Assembly: GCA_001817425.1 (NCBI GenBank)
Contig: MHII01000023.1
Span: 8,776-42,729, forward strand
Direction of reading: 5' to 3'
Origin: Candidatus Buchananbacteria bacterium RIFCSPHIGHO2_02_FULL_39_17
Lineage (GTDB): Bacteria; Patescibacteriota; Patescibacteriia; Buchananbacterales; UBA6539
DNA length: 33,954 nt
A program made the translations under genes and the position numbers. Each line of letters opens with the position of its first letter. Position 1 is the first letter of the stretch. The notes under the pieces are model-generated. The model saw only the letters and a program-made list of their open reading frames with translations. It had not been told where the DNA came from and made no database searches. Of this stretch, positions 18,283 through 25,003 are shown in pieces.

Positions 18283-18984
18283 ATGACCAGAGAACAACAT
18301 GGAACGATAATTTTTTTTCTTCAATCACCTCCCAAGAACAACCATATTGATAATTGCTTTGAAAGAAAAATATTGGAGATATTAGTTACCACTAAGCTAT
18401 TTCCTATGTTGGTACTTGATAATAAAGCTCAAATCAACATTAACGGTGCCCATGTCTTAAAAGGTTATGACCACATTTCTATACCCCCAGACTTACGAAT
18501 TCACTTGACCAGTAATACTAATGATAAAAAACATTTGTTTTCTAATTTGACGTTAGTTGATAATTCTTCAGGTTTATTAACAGATGAACACTTTCACTTG
18601 TTTACTTTTATAACAAAACCGTTACGGGCATTTGAGAGATTTCAAGGTAAGGTAGAGAGGCATCAAGCAGAGATAATATCTCTACCTAATAATTTTGATG
18701 ATGATGCCTCATTATACATTGATTTTTTTGTTCACAGCAGAAGAGATGAAAATTTAAAAGATTTAATAAATAATATAAGCATTCCCAGACAACCAAAATA
18801 TGAGATTGGATCTTATGAGTTTAAGGAAGTGCTACGTGGAAAGTTTTCAATCAATCCAAATTTTTATTTTACCATTGTATTTGGATATGTGGACAGTAAA
18901 AGTAATGAGGATGAATATATTTTTATGTCTAAATATTTTGGTAATGTGCAAGATGATACTTCTGTTATTGAATTAATGCTTTAA
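18283..18984 (+). CDS. Hypothetical protein, 233 aa
   Basis: No family recognised. It looks soluble and of mixed alpha/beta type, with no signal peptide, membrane helix or obvious catalytic motif. Charged stretches include SNTNDKKHLF and HSRRDENLKDLINN, and there is a beta-rich C-terminal part (FYFTIVFGYVDSK). Codon use is AT-rich like the surrounding island. The start is supported by the promoter placed immediately upstream; there is no Shine-Dalgarno. It is divergent from the YHYH gene. It lies next to the antitoxin module and could be cargo of the island. Confidence 0.7.
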   Translation: MTREQHGTIIFFLQSPPKNNHIDNCFERKILEILVTTKLFPMLVLDNKAQININGAHVLKGYDHISIPPDLRIHLTSNTNDKKHLFSNLTLVDNSSGLLTDEHFHLFTFITKPLRAFERFQGKVERHQAEIISLPNNFDDDASLYIDFFVHSRRDENLKDLINNISIPRQPKYEIGSYEFKEVLRGKFSINPNFYFTIVFGYVDSKSNEDEYIFMSKYFGNVQDDTSVIELML

Positions 18985-19000
18985 TATTTTTATAACCTTG

Positions 19001-19034
19001 GTTAATATAATATTAACAATACTTGTGGTATAAT
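19001..19034 (+). promoter_or_regulatory. Extended -10 promoter with a palindromic operator
   Basis: GTTAATATAATATTAAC (19001-19017) is an 8-bp inverted repeat around one central base. It lies where the -35 contacts would be for the extended -10 element TGGTATAAT (TATAAT at 19029-19034). There is no good -35 hexamer. This layout suits autorepression of the downstream toxin-antitoxin-like pair by a dimeric DNA-binding protein; this is inferred. Confidence 0.55.
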
Positions 19035-19118
19035 GACTATCAGTCAGGCAATATGTTGATAACTTACTATAAAACCCGTAAATATTTAATAATTTAGGGG
19101 ATTTTTATTTATATAGAT

Positions 19119-19604
19119 ATGTCTAAAAAAAACAAAACTTTACAAATCGCTAACTATTTTATTTATAAAAATAACAACGATCCAAAACCTAATTTTACTA
19201 ATAAAAAATTACAGAAATTACTTTATTACTCTCAGGCGTGGAGTTTAGTTATCAATAATAAAAAATTATTTGACGATAAAATAGAGGCATGGATACACGG
19301 CCCAAGTGTGCCAAGTATTTATTTAGAATTTAAAAAGTTTGGTTTTAGTGAAATTAAACAAGATATTAAAGAATCCGACTTTTCAGATATTACGACTCAA
19401 GAGAAGGCAGTATTAGATGCCGTATGGAATGTTTATGGTAAATATGATGCAAATTATTTAGAAGCCTTAACGCATAATGAAGAACCTTGGCTAAAAGCCC
19501 GAGCTGGATTGATGCCTTATGAAGCTTCTTCTGCAGAAATTTCAACTGACGAAATGAGAAGTTTTTATGAGCAAAAATCAAAACGATCCAATCAAGAAGC
19601 TTAA
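19119..19604 (+). CDS. Panacea-domain (SocA/DUF4065-like) antitoxin candidate
   Basis: 161 residues. The Panacea/SocA/GepA-like domain covers roughly 10-125. It is recognised by FTNKKLQKLLYYSQAWSL (25-42), then AWIHGPSVPSIYLEFKKFG (57-75) and the later helix region VLDAVWNVYGKYDANYLEALTHNEEPW. In known systems this domain neutralises many unrelated toxins encoded next to it; some members instead act as proteolysis adaptors. The gene overlaps the next one by 38 bases, a typical arrangement for a coupled toxin-antitoxin pair. A leader of about 80 bases separates it from the promoter/operator. It lies in the mobile island, as such modules often do. Confidence 0.85.
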   Translation: MSKKNKTLQIANYFIYKNNNDPKPNFTNKKLQKLLYYSQAWSLVINNKKLFDDKIEAWIHGPSVPSIYLEFKKFGFSEIKQDIKESDFSDITTQEKAVLDAVWNVYGKYDANYLEALTHNEEPWLKARAGLMPYEASSAEISTDEMRSFYEQKSKRSNQEA

Positions 19605-20079
19605 AGCTCAGTTATGGAATCTTCTTAGCGGGCAGGGGAATCAAAAGAAAGTAAAAGAGATAGAAAGGATTGTAAATATACCAGATGATAAGTTTACAGG
19701 GTTAATTAGCCCCACTCAAGCCATTAACGAAGATATACCAGAGATAGACGAGCAAGGAAAAAGAAAAATCGTAGTAGTATTTAAAAACTATAATCAGGCA
19801 GAGTGTGAACTTTATAAATTAGATGCAACACTGGCAAGATCACTAACATCTAAATTGAAACATTTAACTTCTATTACTATAAAGGAATTACCGAGCAGTG
19901 GTTTAATTAGAGATGATGTAGATGAGAGTGGTGACTACCAAGCTCTCTATAATAATCTTGGACGAGATGTTACACTGAAAGAGGTTAAGTTCGCCGATGA
20001 ATCAAGATTTTTTGGTTTTTTTATAAATGAATATTTTTCATTGATCACGGTTTGGGTTAAACACCCCAATTTACATTAG
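19567..20079 (+). CDS. Unknown partner of the Panacea antitoxin, possible toxin, 170 aa
   Basis: No known domain recognised. The N-terminus is charged and helical (KKLKAQLWNLLSGQGNQKKVKEIERIV). The middle contains a beta-strand region (KRKIVVVFKNYNQAECELYKLDATLARSL), and the C-terminus is hydrophobic and aromatic (DESRFFGFFINEYFSLITVWVKHP). There is no signal peptide or clear membrane helix. It starts inside the antitoxin gene (38-base overlap) and is followed by a hairpin, so the two genes form one unit. By position it is the candidate toxin or target of the Panacea protein; nothing in the sequence itself proves toxicity. Confidence 0.65.
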   Translation: MSKNQNDPIKKLKAQLWNLLSGQGNQKKVKEIERIVNIPDDKFTGLISPTQAINEDIPEIDEQGKRKIVVVFKNYNQAECELYKLDATLARSLTSKLKHLTSITIKELPSSGLIRDDVDESGDYQALYNNLGRDVTLKEVKFADESRFFGFFINEYFSLITVWVKHPNLH

Positions 20080-20106
20080 CTTAACATAGCACGATAAAGC
20101 ACTAAA

Positions 20107-20139
20107 CTTAAAACTCCTCCAAGTAAGAGGGGTTTTAAG
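20107..20139 (+). terminator. Hairpin after the antitoxin/partner pair
   Basis: CTTAAAACTCCTC (20107-20119) pairs with GAGGGGTTTTAAG (20127-20139) with a single A/T-to-G deviation. The following TTCATTT is only a weak T-run, so termination is likely but imperfect. Confidence 0.65.
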
Positions 20140-20219
20140 TTCATTTAAAAAACAATGCTAATTAAATAATAAAGATTTCAAGCTCCACTTCAACTACTAC
20201 CTTAACAACCTATAGATAC

Positions 20220-20248
20220 TTGACAAATAATTCTACTTGGTATACAAT
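20220..20248 (+). promoter_or_regulatory. Promoter of the 20283 gene
   Basis: TTGACA (20220-20225), a 17-base spacer, TACAAT (20243-20248). The following leader is about 28 bases without a clear Shine-Dalgarno. Confidence 0.75.
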
Positions 20249-20282
20249 GTAATTAGAGTTATCCATAATTTTATAAAAATAT

Positions 20283-20609
20283 ATGGCAAAAGATAAAAAA
20301 CCAACAAAATGGGAAAAAGAGGACATTCGTAAGTTACCCTTGAATCTCCAGAGAGTATTGCAGGTATTTATTGATAAAAAGACTAATTTACTGACTTTTC
20401 AGGACATTGCCACTGCTTTAGGTGCTAAAACGGGTGAAGGCAAGGGAATCGGTGGTAGTTTAGCCGGTTTCTCTAAGATTAAGAAGAAAGACCCTCTTGT
20501 TCAGAGGATTTCACGCGAAGAGTGGCTGCTAAATGTCGACTACAGAGAATTGGTTATTAAGAGTCTTAATGAACTAAACGAATTACGTAAAAAAGCAAAA
20601 ATTAGATAG
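20283..20609 (+). CDS. Small basic protein, possible winged helix, 108 aa
   Basis: Not assigned to a family. It is strongly basic at both ends. The middle (NLLTFQDIATALGAKTGEGKGIGGSLAGFSKIKKKDPLVQRI) has the helix-turn-helix plus wing rhythm of small winged-helix DNA-binding proteins, so a regulator of the island is a reasonable guess. It has its own promoter, and an imperfect hairpin (AAAACCAAAAGAC at 20619-20631 with GTCTTAAGGTTTT at 20649-20661) follows as a probable terminator. Confidence 0.65.
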   Translation: MAKDKKPTKWEKEDIRKLPLNLQRVLQVFIDKKTNLLTFQDIATALGAKTGEGKGIGGSLAGFSKIKKKDPLVQRISREEWLLNVDYRELVIKSLNELNELRKKAKIR

Positions 20610-20712
20610 ATTTTAGTTAAAACCAAAAGACCCCGCGATGAAGCAAGAGTCTTAAGGTTTTGCAACGTAGTTAAACTAAGCTGCTTTTATATTCTAACAT
20701 TTTTATCAAATT

Positions 20713-20889
20713 ATGCAATTACCAGAGGAGGCAATTGAAGAATTTAAACGGGTTTATTATGAAGAATATGATAAAAGGTTATCAGATCAAGAAACTTTAA
20801 TTATAATAAAAAATTTAATAGAGATATTTAAAATCGTTTATAAACCGGTTTTGAATAATCAACTAAGAGAGGATAAAAAATATGGATAA
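20713..20889 (+). CDS. Small helical protein of the replication module, 58 aa
   Basis: Starts MQLPEEAIEEFKRVYYEEY and continues KRLSDQETLIIIKNLIEIFKIVYKP. The pattern (EEFK--Y--EY---LSD-E-------L---FK--Y-P) is one I associate with small proteins carried on CPR mobile elements next to recombinases; their function is unknown. The last codons overlap the start of the next gene by 8 bases (ATGGATAA), implying coupled translation. It is shorter than usual gene-finding limits, but the overlap and protein pattern support it. Confidence 0.65.
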   Translation: MQLPEEAIEEFKRVYYEEYDKRLSDQETLIIIKNLIEIFKIVYKPVLNNQLREDKKYG

Positions 20890-21421
20890 GAATAATGAAG
20901 AAATAAATGTTAAAACAATTAAAGGTTCAATAAGAAGAATGATCTGGTCAACGATATGGGAATCAAAACAGGTTGCTCGCCTAAAGCCTTTGGAAGTAAT
21001 ACTTTATATTGGCACGATATCAATTTCGGATGATGAAGGTAGATTTAATGCAGATAGTCAGATACTTAAAGCAAAAATTTTTCCTCGGCGAAAAAATGTT
21101 AGTCCAAAGATGATTGATGGTATGAAAAAGAGTATTCAAAGAGAACAGCTCATACCATTTTATAGGGTAGACGATGAGGAGTATGGCTATCACCCTAATT
21201 GGGATAAATATCAGAGTCTTAGAAATGATAGGCGTAAAATAAGTAAAATTCCACCCCCCTTTGGCAATCCTGAGAACCAATCGCCAACCAACTACCAACC
21301 AGATGATGACAAAATGGCTCCTCAACAGAATATAACCAAACCGAACTCAAGCCAAGCTAAACTAACCGAACCAAGCATTTCGGGGTTTAAAAAATTATTT
21401 ATAAAAGACCATGCCTTATAA
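20882..21421 (+). CDS. Phage replisome-organiser-like replication protein
   Basis: 179 residues. The N-terminal ~110 residues match the pattern of phage replisome organiser/DnaD-like N-terminal winged-helix domains: RRMIWSTIWESKQVARLKPL, then EVILYIGTISISDDEGRF, an AKIFPRRKNVSPKMIDGMKK segment, IPFYRVDDEEYGYHPNWDKY. The C-terminal part is a polar, Pro/Gln/Asn-rich linker without a recognised domain, ending in a short helix. Such proteins load a helicase at phage or plasmid origins. It overlaps the genes before and after it, forming a three-gene operon. The adjacent 21672-22210 gap is a candidate origin. Confidence 0.7.
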   Translation: MDKNNEEINVKTIKGSIRRMIWSTIWESKQVARLKPLEVILYIGTISISDDEGRFNADSQILKAKIFPRRKNVSPKMIDGMKKSIQREQLIPFYRVDDEEYGYHPNWDKYQSLRNDRRKISKIPPPFGNPENQSPTNYQPDDDKMAPQQNITKPNSSQAKLTEPSISGFKKLFIKDHAL

Positions 21422-21671
21422 ACCACGAATACTGGTAGCAGGATTCATGCCTGAAAACTCTGCGCAGGATCGTTGTTTGCAAATAGCTCTATATGTCGGG
21501 GAAACACACATGGATTATTTATTAGCCGCTGAACGTAAATGTGGTTTGTCTATTATAGAAGCTGCTTTTGGCGAATTTAAAGAGATAGAAACAATTGAAA
21601 ATAAAAAGGGCGAAAAAATTGATAATAGGCCGGCACTATTGAATTCTTTAATTGAAAAAAAGTTGAAGTAA
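21411..21671 (+). CDS. Hypothetical protein of the replication module, 86 aa
   Basis: Unrecognised. Its ATG overlaps the end of the replisome-organiser-like gene by 11 bases, so it is part of the same operon. The sequence MPYKPRILVAGFMPENSAQD, then LAAERKCGLSIIEAAFGEFKEIETIEN, suggests a short alpha/beta protein without membrane segments. Association with replication or partition is inferred only from position. Confidence 0.6.
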   Translation: MPYKPRILVAGFMPENSAQDRCLQIALYVGETHMDYLLAAERKCGLSIIEAAFGEFKEIETIENKKGEKIDNRPALLNSLIEKKLK

Positions 21672-22210
21672 TGTCCGTAGACACCCTACACTATCGTAAA
21701 AATTTACTCTTATCTCACTTATCTTATATTAATTTTTTTCTTTTTTAAGTAATTTTAGAGCAAATTTAGCTGATTTGGTATGTTCATAATTAATCGAATT
21801 TTGGACAATTTTTGGACTTTTATCTATGTTTTTACTAAAGTTTTAATCGGGTTGATAAATACGTTTATCATTATATTTTACAACGGGGGATTGCTTGATA
21901 AAGAAAACAATTTTATAACCTTTTAAAAAACTTTAACGGGCTCACGAATGCGTAATTTTTTACTTTTTATATAAGGGAGACCCCATAGTTTTTCAAAATC
22001 GGATTTTTCAAGCCAGCACTACCCCTATTCTGGATATAAAAATTAGCTTTTGATCTTTACAAAATCCCTTAATAAAGCTAAAATTGAAACATAATTAAAT
22101 ACGAGCGCTAACAATTATGATGCCCTCATCAGGCCTTGTTAGCGCTCGGAACGGGGAAACCCGTTAAAACTGGTGAGGGCTTTATAGTGCTCACCGATTT
22201 GAAAATTTTT
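21672..22210. other. Non-coding, origin-like region of the island
   Basis: A gap of about 540 bases with no supported ORF, very AT-rich. It holds a small palindrome GATAAATACGTTTATC (about 21855-21870), two TTGATAAA boxes (about 21854 and 21896), a direct repeat of TTTTGGAC (about 21800-21821), and the large inverted repeat at 22103-22147. It lies directly downstream of the replication-type gene, as plasmid or phage origins often do. No iteron array or clear DnaA boxes were seen. Confidence 0.4.
22103..22147. repeat. Perfect 12-bp inverted repeat with inner hairpin
   Basis: GAGCGCTAACAA (22103-22114) and TTGTTAGCGCTC (22136-22147) pair perfectly around a 21-base loop that itself contains GATG/CATC and GGCC. 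There is no T-run, so it is not a standard terminator. It is a candidate oriT, single-strand origin or protein-binding site of the island. Confidence 0.65.
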
Positions 22211-22510
22211 ATGAGTAAAAAATTTTGGTTTTCTTGGACAGTAACCGTTTGGGCAGCTTTTTTAGTGTTTCTTGGATTATTTTATTATGTTAATTGGTAT
22301 ATGCCGCATGGGCCGAGTTATCCGACAGGGGATTACGATTGTATGTTTGATGGAGAAGGTCCATGCGGAGAAATATACAAAGAGGATTTAAGCGTAGTAG
22401 ATATTCCTAACTGGGCAAAATTTTTAAGAGCTAATGGCATTTTCTTTTTTACCGGGTTGCCAATTTTGGGCCTTATTTTAATTGCAAAGATCAAAAAGAC
22501 AGAGGAATAA
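22211..22510 (+). CDS. Small two-helix membrane protein, 99 aa
   Basis: The ATG at 22211 is chosen; the longer frame from a TTG at 22136 would run through the inverted repeat and adds an unconvincing N-terminus. Two hydrophobic segments (about 8-28, WTVTVWAAFLVFLGLFYYV, and about 76-93, FFFTGLPILGLILIA) enclose an outward loop with two Cys (YDCMFDGEGPC) that could form a disulfide. The family is unknown. It precedes another membrane protein and the recombinase. Confidence 0.65.
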   Translation: MSKKFWFSWTVTVWAAFLVFLGLFYYVNWYMPHGPSYPTGDYDCMFDGEGPCGEIYKEDLSVVDIPNWAKFLRANGIFFFTGLPILGLILIAKIKKTEE

Positions 22511-22529
22511 TAATAAAAATAAAATTTTT

Positions 22530-22952
22530 ATGACTATAAAATTTATTCAATTACAAACTATTTATATATCGTTGGTTATTCTTTTAAGTTGGATTTTTGG
22601 TTTTACCAAAGACGATTACAACTTCGGTCATTTTTATTTTTTACTCTGGTATTATTCTTTTCTCATGCTGGTAGTTTTTGCGCCCCTAATTTTTCTTTAT
22701 TATGCCAGTAAATCTGACAAGATTGTCGTAGGGAAAATTTTTAGAGGTTTCGTTTGGTTTTCTATTTTAGTATTTTTAGTCATTGCCGGATTGGATTTTT
22801 ACCTAACAACATTAGAATCATTTAATCTAACTGTTTTAAGAGAGTTTGGAGTAATAAATTTTCTAACAATGCTTGCGCCGTATTTGGTCTATCTAACTTT
22901 AATTATTTTAATGTTTGCCGTAATTAGGGTAAACAGGAAATATGAAAAATAG
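22530..22952 (+). CDS. Four-helix membrane protein, 140 aa
   Basis: The ATG at 22530 (MTIKFIQLQTIY) is preferred over an in-frame upstream start at 22482 that overlaps the previous gene. About four hydrophobic helices are visible (near 8-25, 36-60, 75-92, 110-135) with a short basic C-terminus (RVNRKYEK). No family recognised. It overlaps the recombinase gene by 11 bases, so the two are probably translationally coupled; cotransport with the element is likely. Confidence 0.7.
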   Translation: MTIKFIQLQTIYISLVILLSWIFGFTKDDYNFGHFYFLLWYYSFLMLVVFAPLIFLYYASKSDKIVVGKIFRGFVWFSILVFLVIAGLDFYLTTLESFNLTVLREFGVINFLTMLAPYLVYLTLIILMFAVIRVNRKYEK

Positions 22953-24558
22953 CTCGGATAAAATTAAATATTTTATCTACGCCCGGAAGTCAACCGAGTC
23001 AGAAGACCGGCAGGTTTTGTCTATCAGCTCACAAATTGACGATTCTAAAAAAGTTGCCGATAAATTTAATCTTAAAGTTGCCAAAGTATTTTCTGAATCA
23101 AAGTCTGCCAAACAGCCGGGCCGGGAAGTATTTAATGAGATTATAGAAAGAATAAAAAGCGGCGAGGTTCAAGGCATAATCTGTTGGAAGTTAGATCGTC
23201 TGGCCAGAAACCCCGTAGATGGCGGTCAGATATCATGGCTTTTACAGAATGGCATTATTAAGCATATAAAGACGCCAGAGCACGATTATTATCCCGAAGA
23301 CAACGTTATACTCATGAATGTTGAGTTTGGCATGGCTAATCAGTTTATTATAGATCTCAAAACAAATACCAAAAGGGGTCTGATGGCAAAGGTTAATCAA
23401 GGTTGGAATCCTTGTGTTGCTAAGCCGGGTTATATGGGCGACAAATTTAGTTTGAAAGGAGAGAAAAAGATTCTAAAAGACCCAGAGAGGTTTGATTTAT
23501 TAAAAAAAACATTTGAGCTACTACTGACTGGTTTATATTCTCCTCCACAGGTATTAGATAAACTTAATAACGAATGGGGTTATCGCACGCCGGTTAAAAA
23601 GAGGAGAGGTGGCAAACTAATGAGTCAAAGTTCATTTTATAGAATATTAGCTGACCCTTTTAATTATGGCCGGTTTGAGTATCCAGTTGGTAGTGGTGAT
23701 TGGCATGACGGCAAACACGAAAAAATGATAACAGAATCAGAATACTGGCAAATTCAGGAACTATTAGGCCGTAAGGGAAAAGCACGGCCCCAGAAGCATG
23801 TGTTTGCTTTTACCGGAATGATTAGGTGCGGGGAGTGCGGATCAATGATTACTGCAGAAGAAAAATTTAAAACCAACAAAGGCAATGGCCATGTTCGTCA
23901 TTACACTTATTATCGCTGCACTAAAAGAGTTAAAACTGCCCAAAAGTGCAGTCAGAAACCGATTGAGGTTAAAGATTTAGAATTACAGATAATCAACCAG
24001 CTAATAAAGATTAAAATGCCGGAAAACTTTAAGGATATAGCGCTTGAATATCTTGATAAAATAAATGACACAGAAACCGAAGACCGCCAGAAGATTTACG
24101 AAAACCAACAAAGAACTTGTGACAGTCTTGAAAAGCAGTTGGATAATTTGTTAAATATGAAGATAAAAGATCAGATCAATGATGAACAATACAAACAGAA
24201 GAAAATTGAATTAACCGGCCAGCTGAATAAAATTAGGGAAGCAATCCGGGGGACAGAACACCGGGCAGACAACTGGCGCGAGCTGGCCAAAAAGACTTTT
24301 GATTTTGCCTGTAATGCCACCTATAAGTTTGAACACGGCGATTTAGAGACCAAAAAGGCCATCTTGGCGACAATAGGTTCGGACCTCACCCTAAAAGACA
24401 AAAAACTCACTATTCAACTCAAAAAACATTTCTCTATCGTTGAGGACGGCTTAGTTGCGATTCTCAAGTATAGCCGTTGGTTAGAACCTGCCAGTAATAG
24501 CTCTATTAACGCACAAACCGGCACTTTCATGCCGGCTTATGCGCAAAGGGGTGGCTAG
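22942..24558 (+). CDS. Large serine recombinase (integrase of the island)
   Basis: 538 residues. The N-terminal resolvase domain (about 8-150) has the nucleophile S17 in YARKSTE and the catalytic Arg motif WKLDRLAR near 90. The Recombinase domain spans about 165-260. A zinc ribbon follows with IRCGECGSM near 294 and YYRCTKR...CSQKP, then a coiled coil (about 375-440). Such enzymes integrate or excise DNA at short attachment sites. The final residues (QTGTFMPAYAQRGG) are encoded next to and inside tRNA-His: the TAG stop (24556-24558) lies within the 3' end of that convergent tRNA gene. This is consistent with integration there. It is coupled to the preceding membrane-protein gene. Confidence 0.95.
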   Translation: MKNSSDKIKYFIYARKSTESEDRQVLSISSQIDDSKKVADKFNLKVAKVFSESKSAKQPGREVFNEIIERIKSGEVQGIICWKLDRLARNPVDGGQISWLLQNGIIKHIKTPEHDYYPEDNVILMNVEFGMANQFIIDLKTNTKRGLMAKVNQGWNPCVAKPGYMGDKFSLKGEKKILKDPERFDLLKKTFELLLTGLYSPPQVLDKLNNEWGYRTPVKKRRGGKLMSQSSFYRILADPFNYGRFEYPVGSGDWHDGKHEKMITESEYWQIQELLGRKGKARPQKHVFAFTGMIRCGECGSMITAEEKFKTNKGNGHVRHYTYYRCTKRVKTAQKCSQKPIEVKDLELQIINQLIKIKMPENFKDIALEYLDKINDTETEDRQKIYENQQRTCDSLEKQLDNLLNMKIKDQINDEQYKQKKIELTGQLNKIREAIRGTEHRADNWRELAKKTFDFACNATYKFEHGDLETKKAILATIGSDLTLKDKKLTIQLKKHFSIVEDGLVAILKYSRWLEPASNSSINAQTGTFMPAYAQRGG

Positions 24559-24621
24559 AGGGAATCGAACCCTCACCAACGGGACCACAACCCGCTGTTC
24601 TACCACTAAACTATAGCCACC
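24550..24621 (-). tRNA. tRNA-His (GTG)
   Basis: On the minus strand GTGGCTA pairs with TAGCCAC; the extra G(-1) at 24621 faces C73 at 24550, a hallmark of tRNA-His. The anticodon loop TTGTGGT sits on a GCGGG/CCCGT stem, and the T arm is GAGGG-TTCGATT-CCCTC. CCA is not encoded. The last bases of the 3' side overlap the end of the serine recombinase gene. A perfect GGTCGCC-TTC-GGCGACC hairpin (about 24626-24642) lies just upstream of the tRNA. Confidence 0.95.
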
Positions 24622-24864
24622 ATGAGGTCGCCTTCGGCGACCTAAAATAAAAATTTAAAAATCAAATCTCAAAATTTTTGTATCCGCCCCTGGCGGCTTC
24701 TATAATTTTTATTTTTTAGATTTAATTTTTTATTTTGAGCGAAGCGAATCGCGCCTAGCAGGATTTGTCCCGACATAAAGTCGGGATTCCGACTTTCTTA
24801 TTTTTTAAAAAATATAGTGCGTCGGGAAACCTGCATCTTAGGCTCCGTTCTGCCATCTTTTACG
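24622..24864. repeat. Palindrome-rich spacer between tRNA-His and tRNA-Arg(CCG)
   Basis: Contains GGTCGCC/GGCGACC (about 24626-24642), CCGCC-CCT-GGCGG (about 24684-24696), TCCCGAC-ATAAA-GTCGGGA (about 24768-24786) and two facing AT-rich tracts. The last palindrome resembles CCCGAC-TTAAC-GTCGGG inside the split tRNA at 25406-25422. No gene is supported; the longest frame (24765-24983) only runs through repeats and the tRNA. Confidence 0.6.
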
Positions 24865-24938
24865 TGCGCCCGGTGCGAATTGAACGCACAGTCTTCGGCT
24901 CCGGAGGCCGACGCTTTATCCAATTAAGCTACGGGCGC
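24865..24938 (-). tRNA. tRNA-Arg (CCG)
   Basis: On the minus strand GCGCCCG pairs with CGGGCGC, discriminator A. The anticodon stem is TCGGC/GCCGA with loop CTCCGGA, giving anticodon CCG. The T arm is TGCG-TTCAATT-CGCA (about). CCA is not encoded. Confidence 0.95.
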
Positions 24939-25003
24939 CCAATTTTTACGAAATATATAAATTTGTTAATAGTTAATGGTTAATTGTTAAAAGTTGATTT
25001 AGT

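Noticed and set aside
24765-24983. 72-codon ORF across tRNA-Arg(CCG)
   Set aside because: Runs antisense through the tRNA and the palindromic spacer; no start signal.
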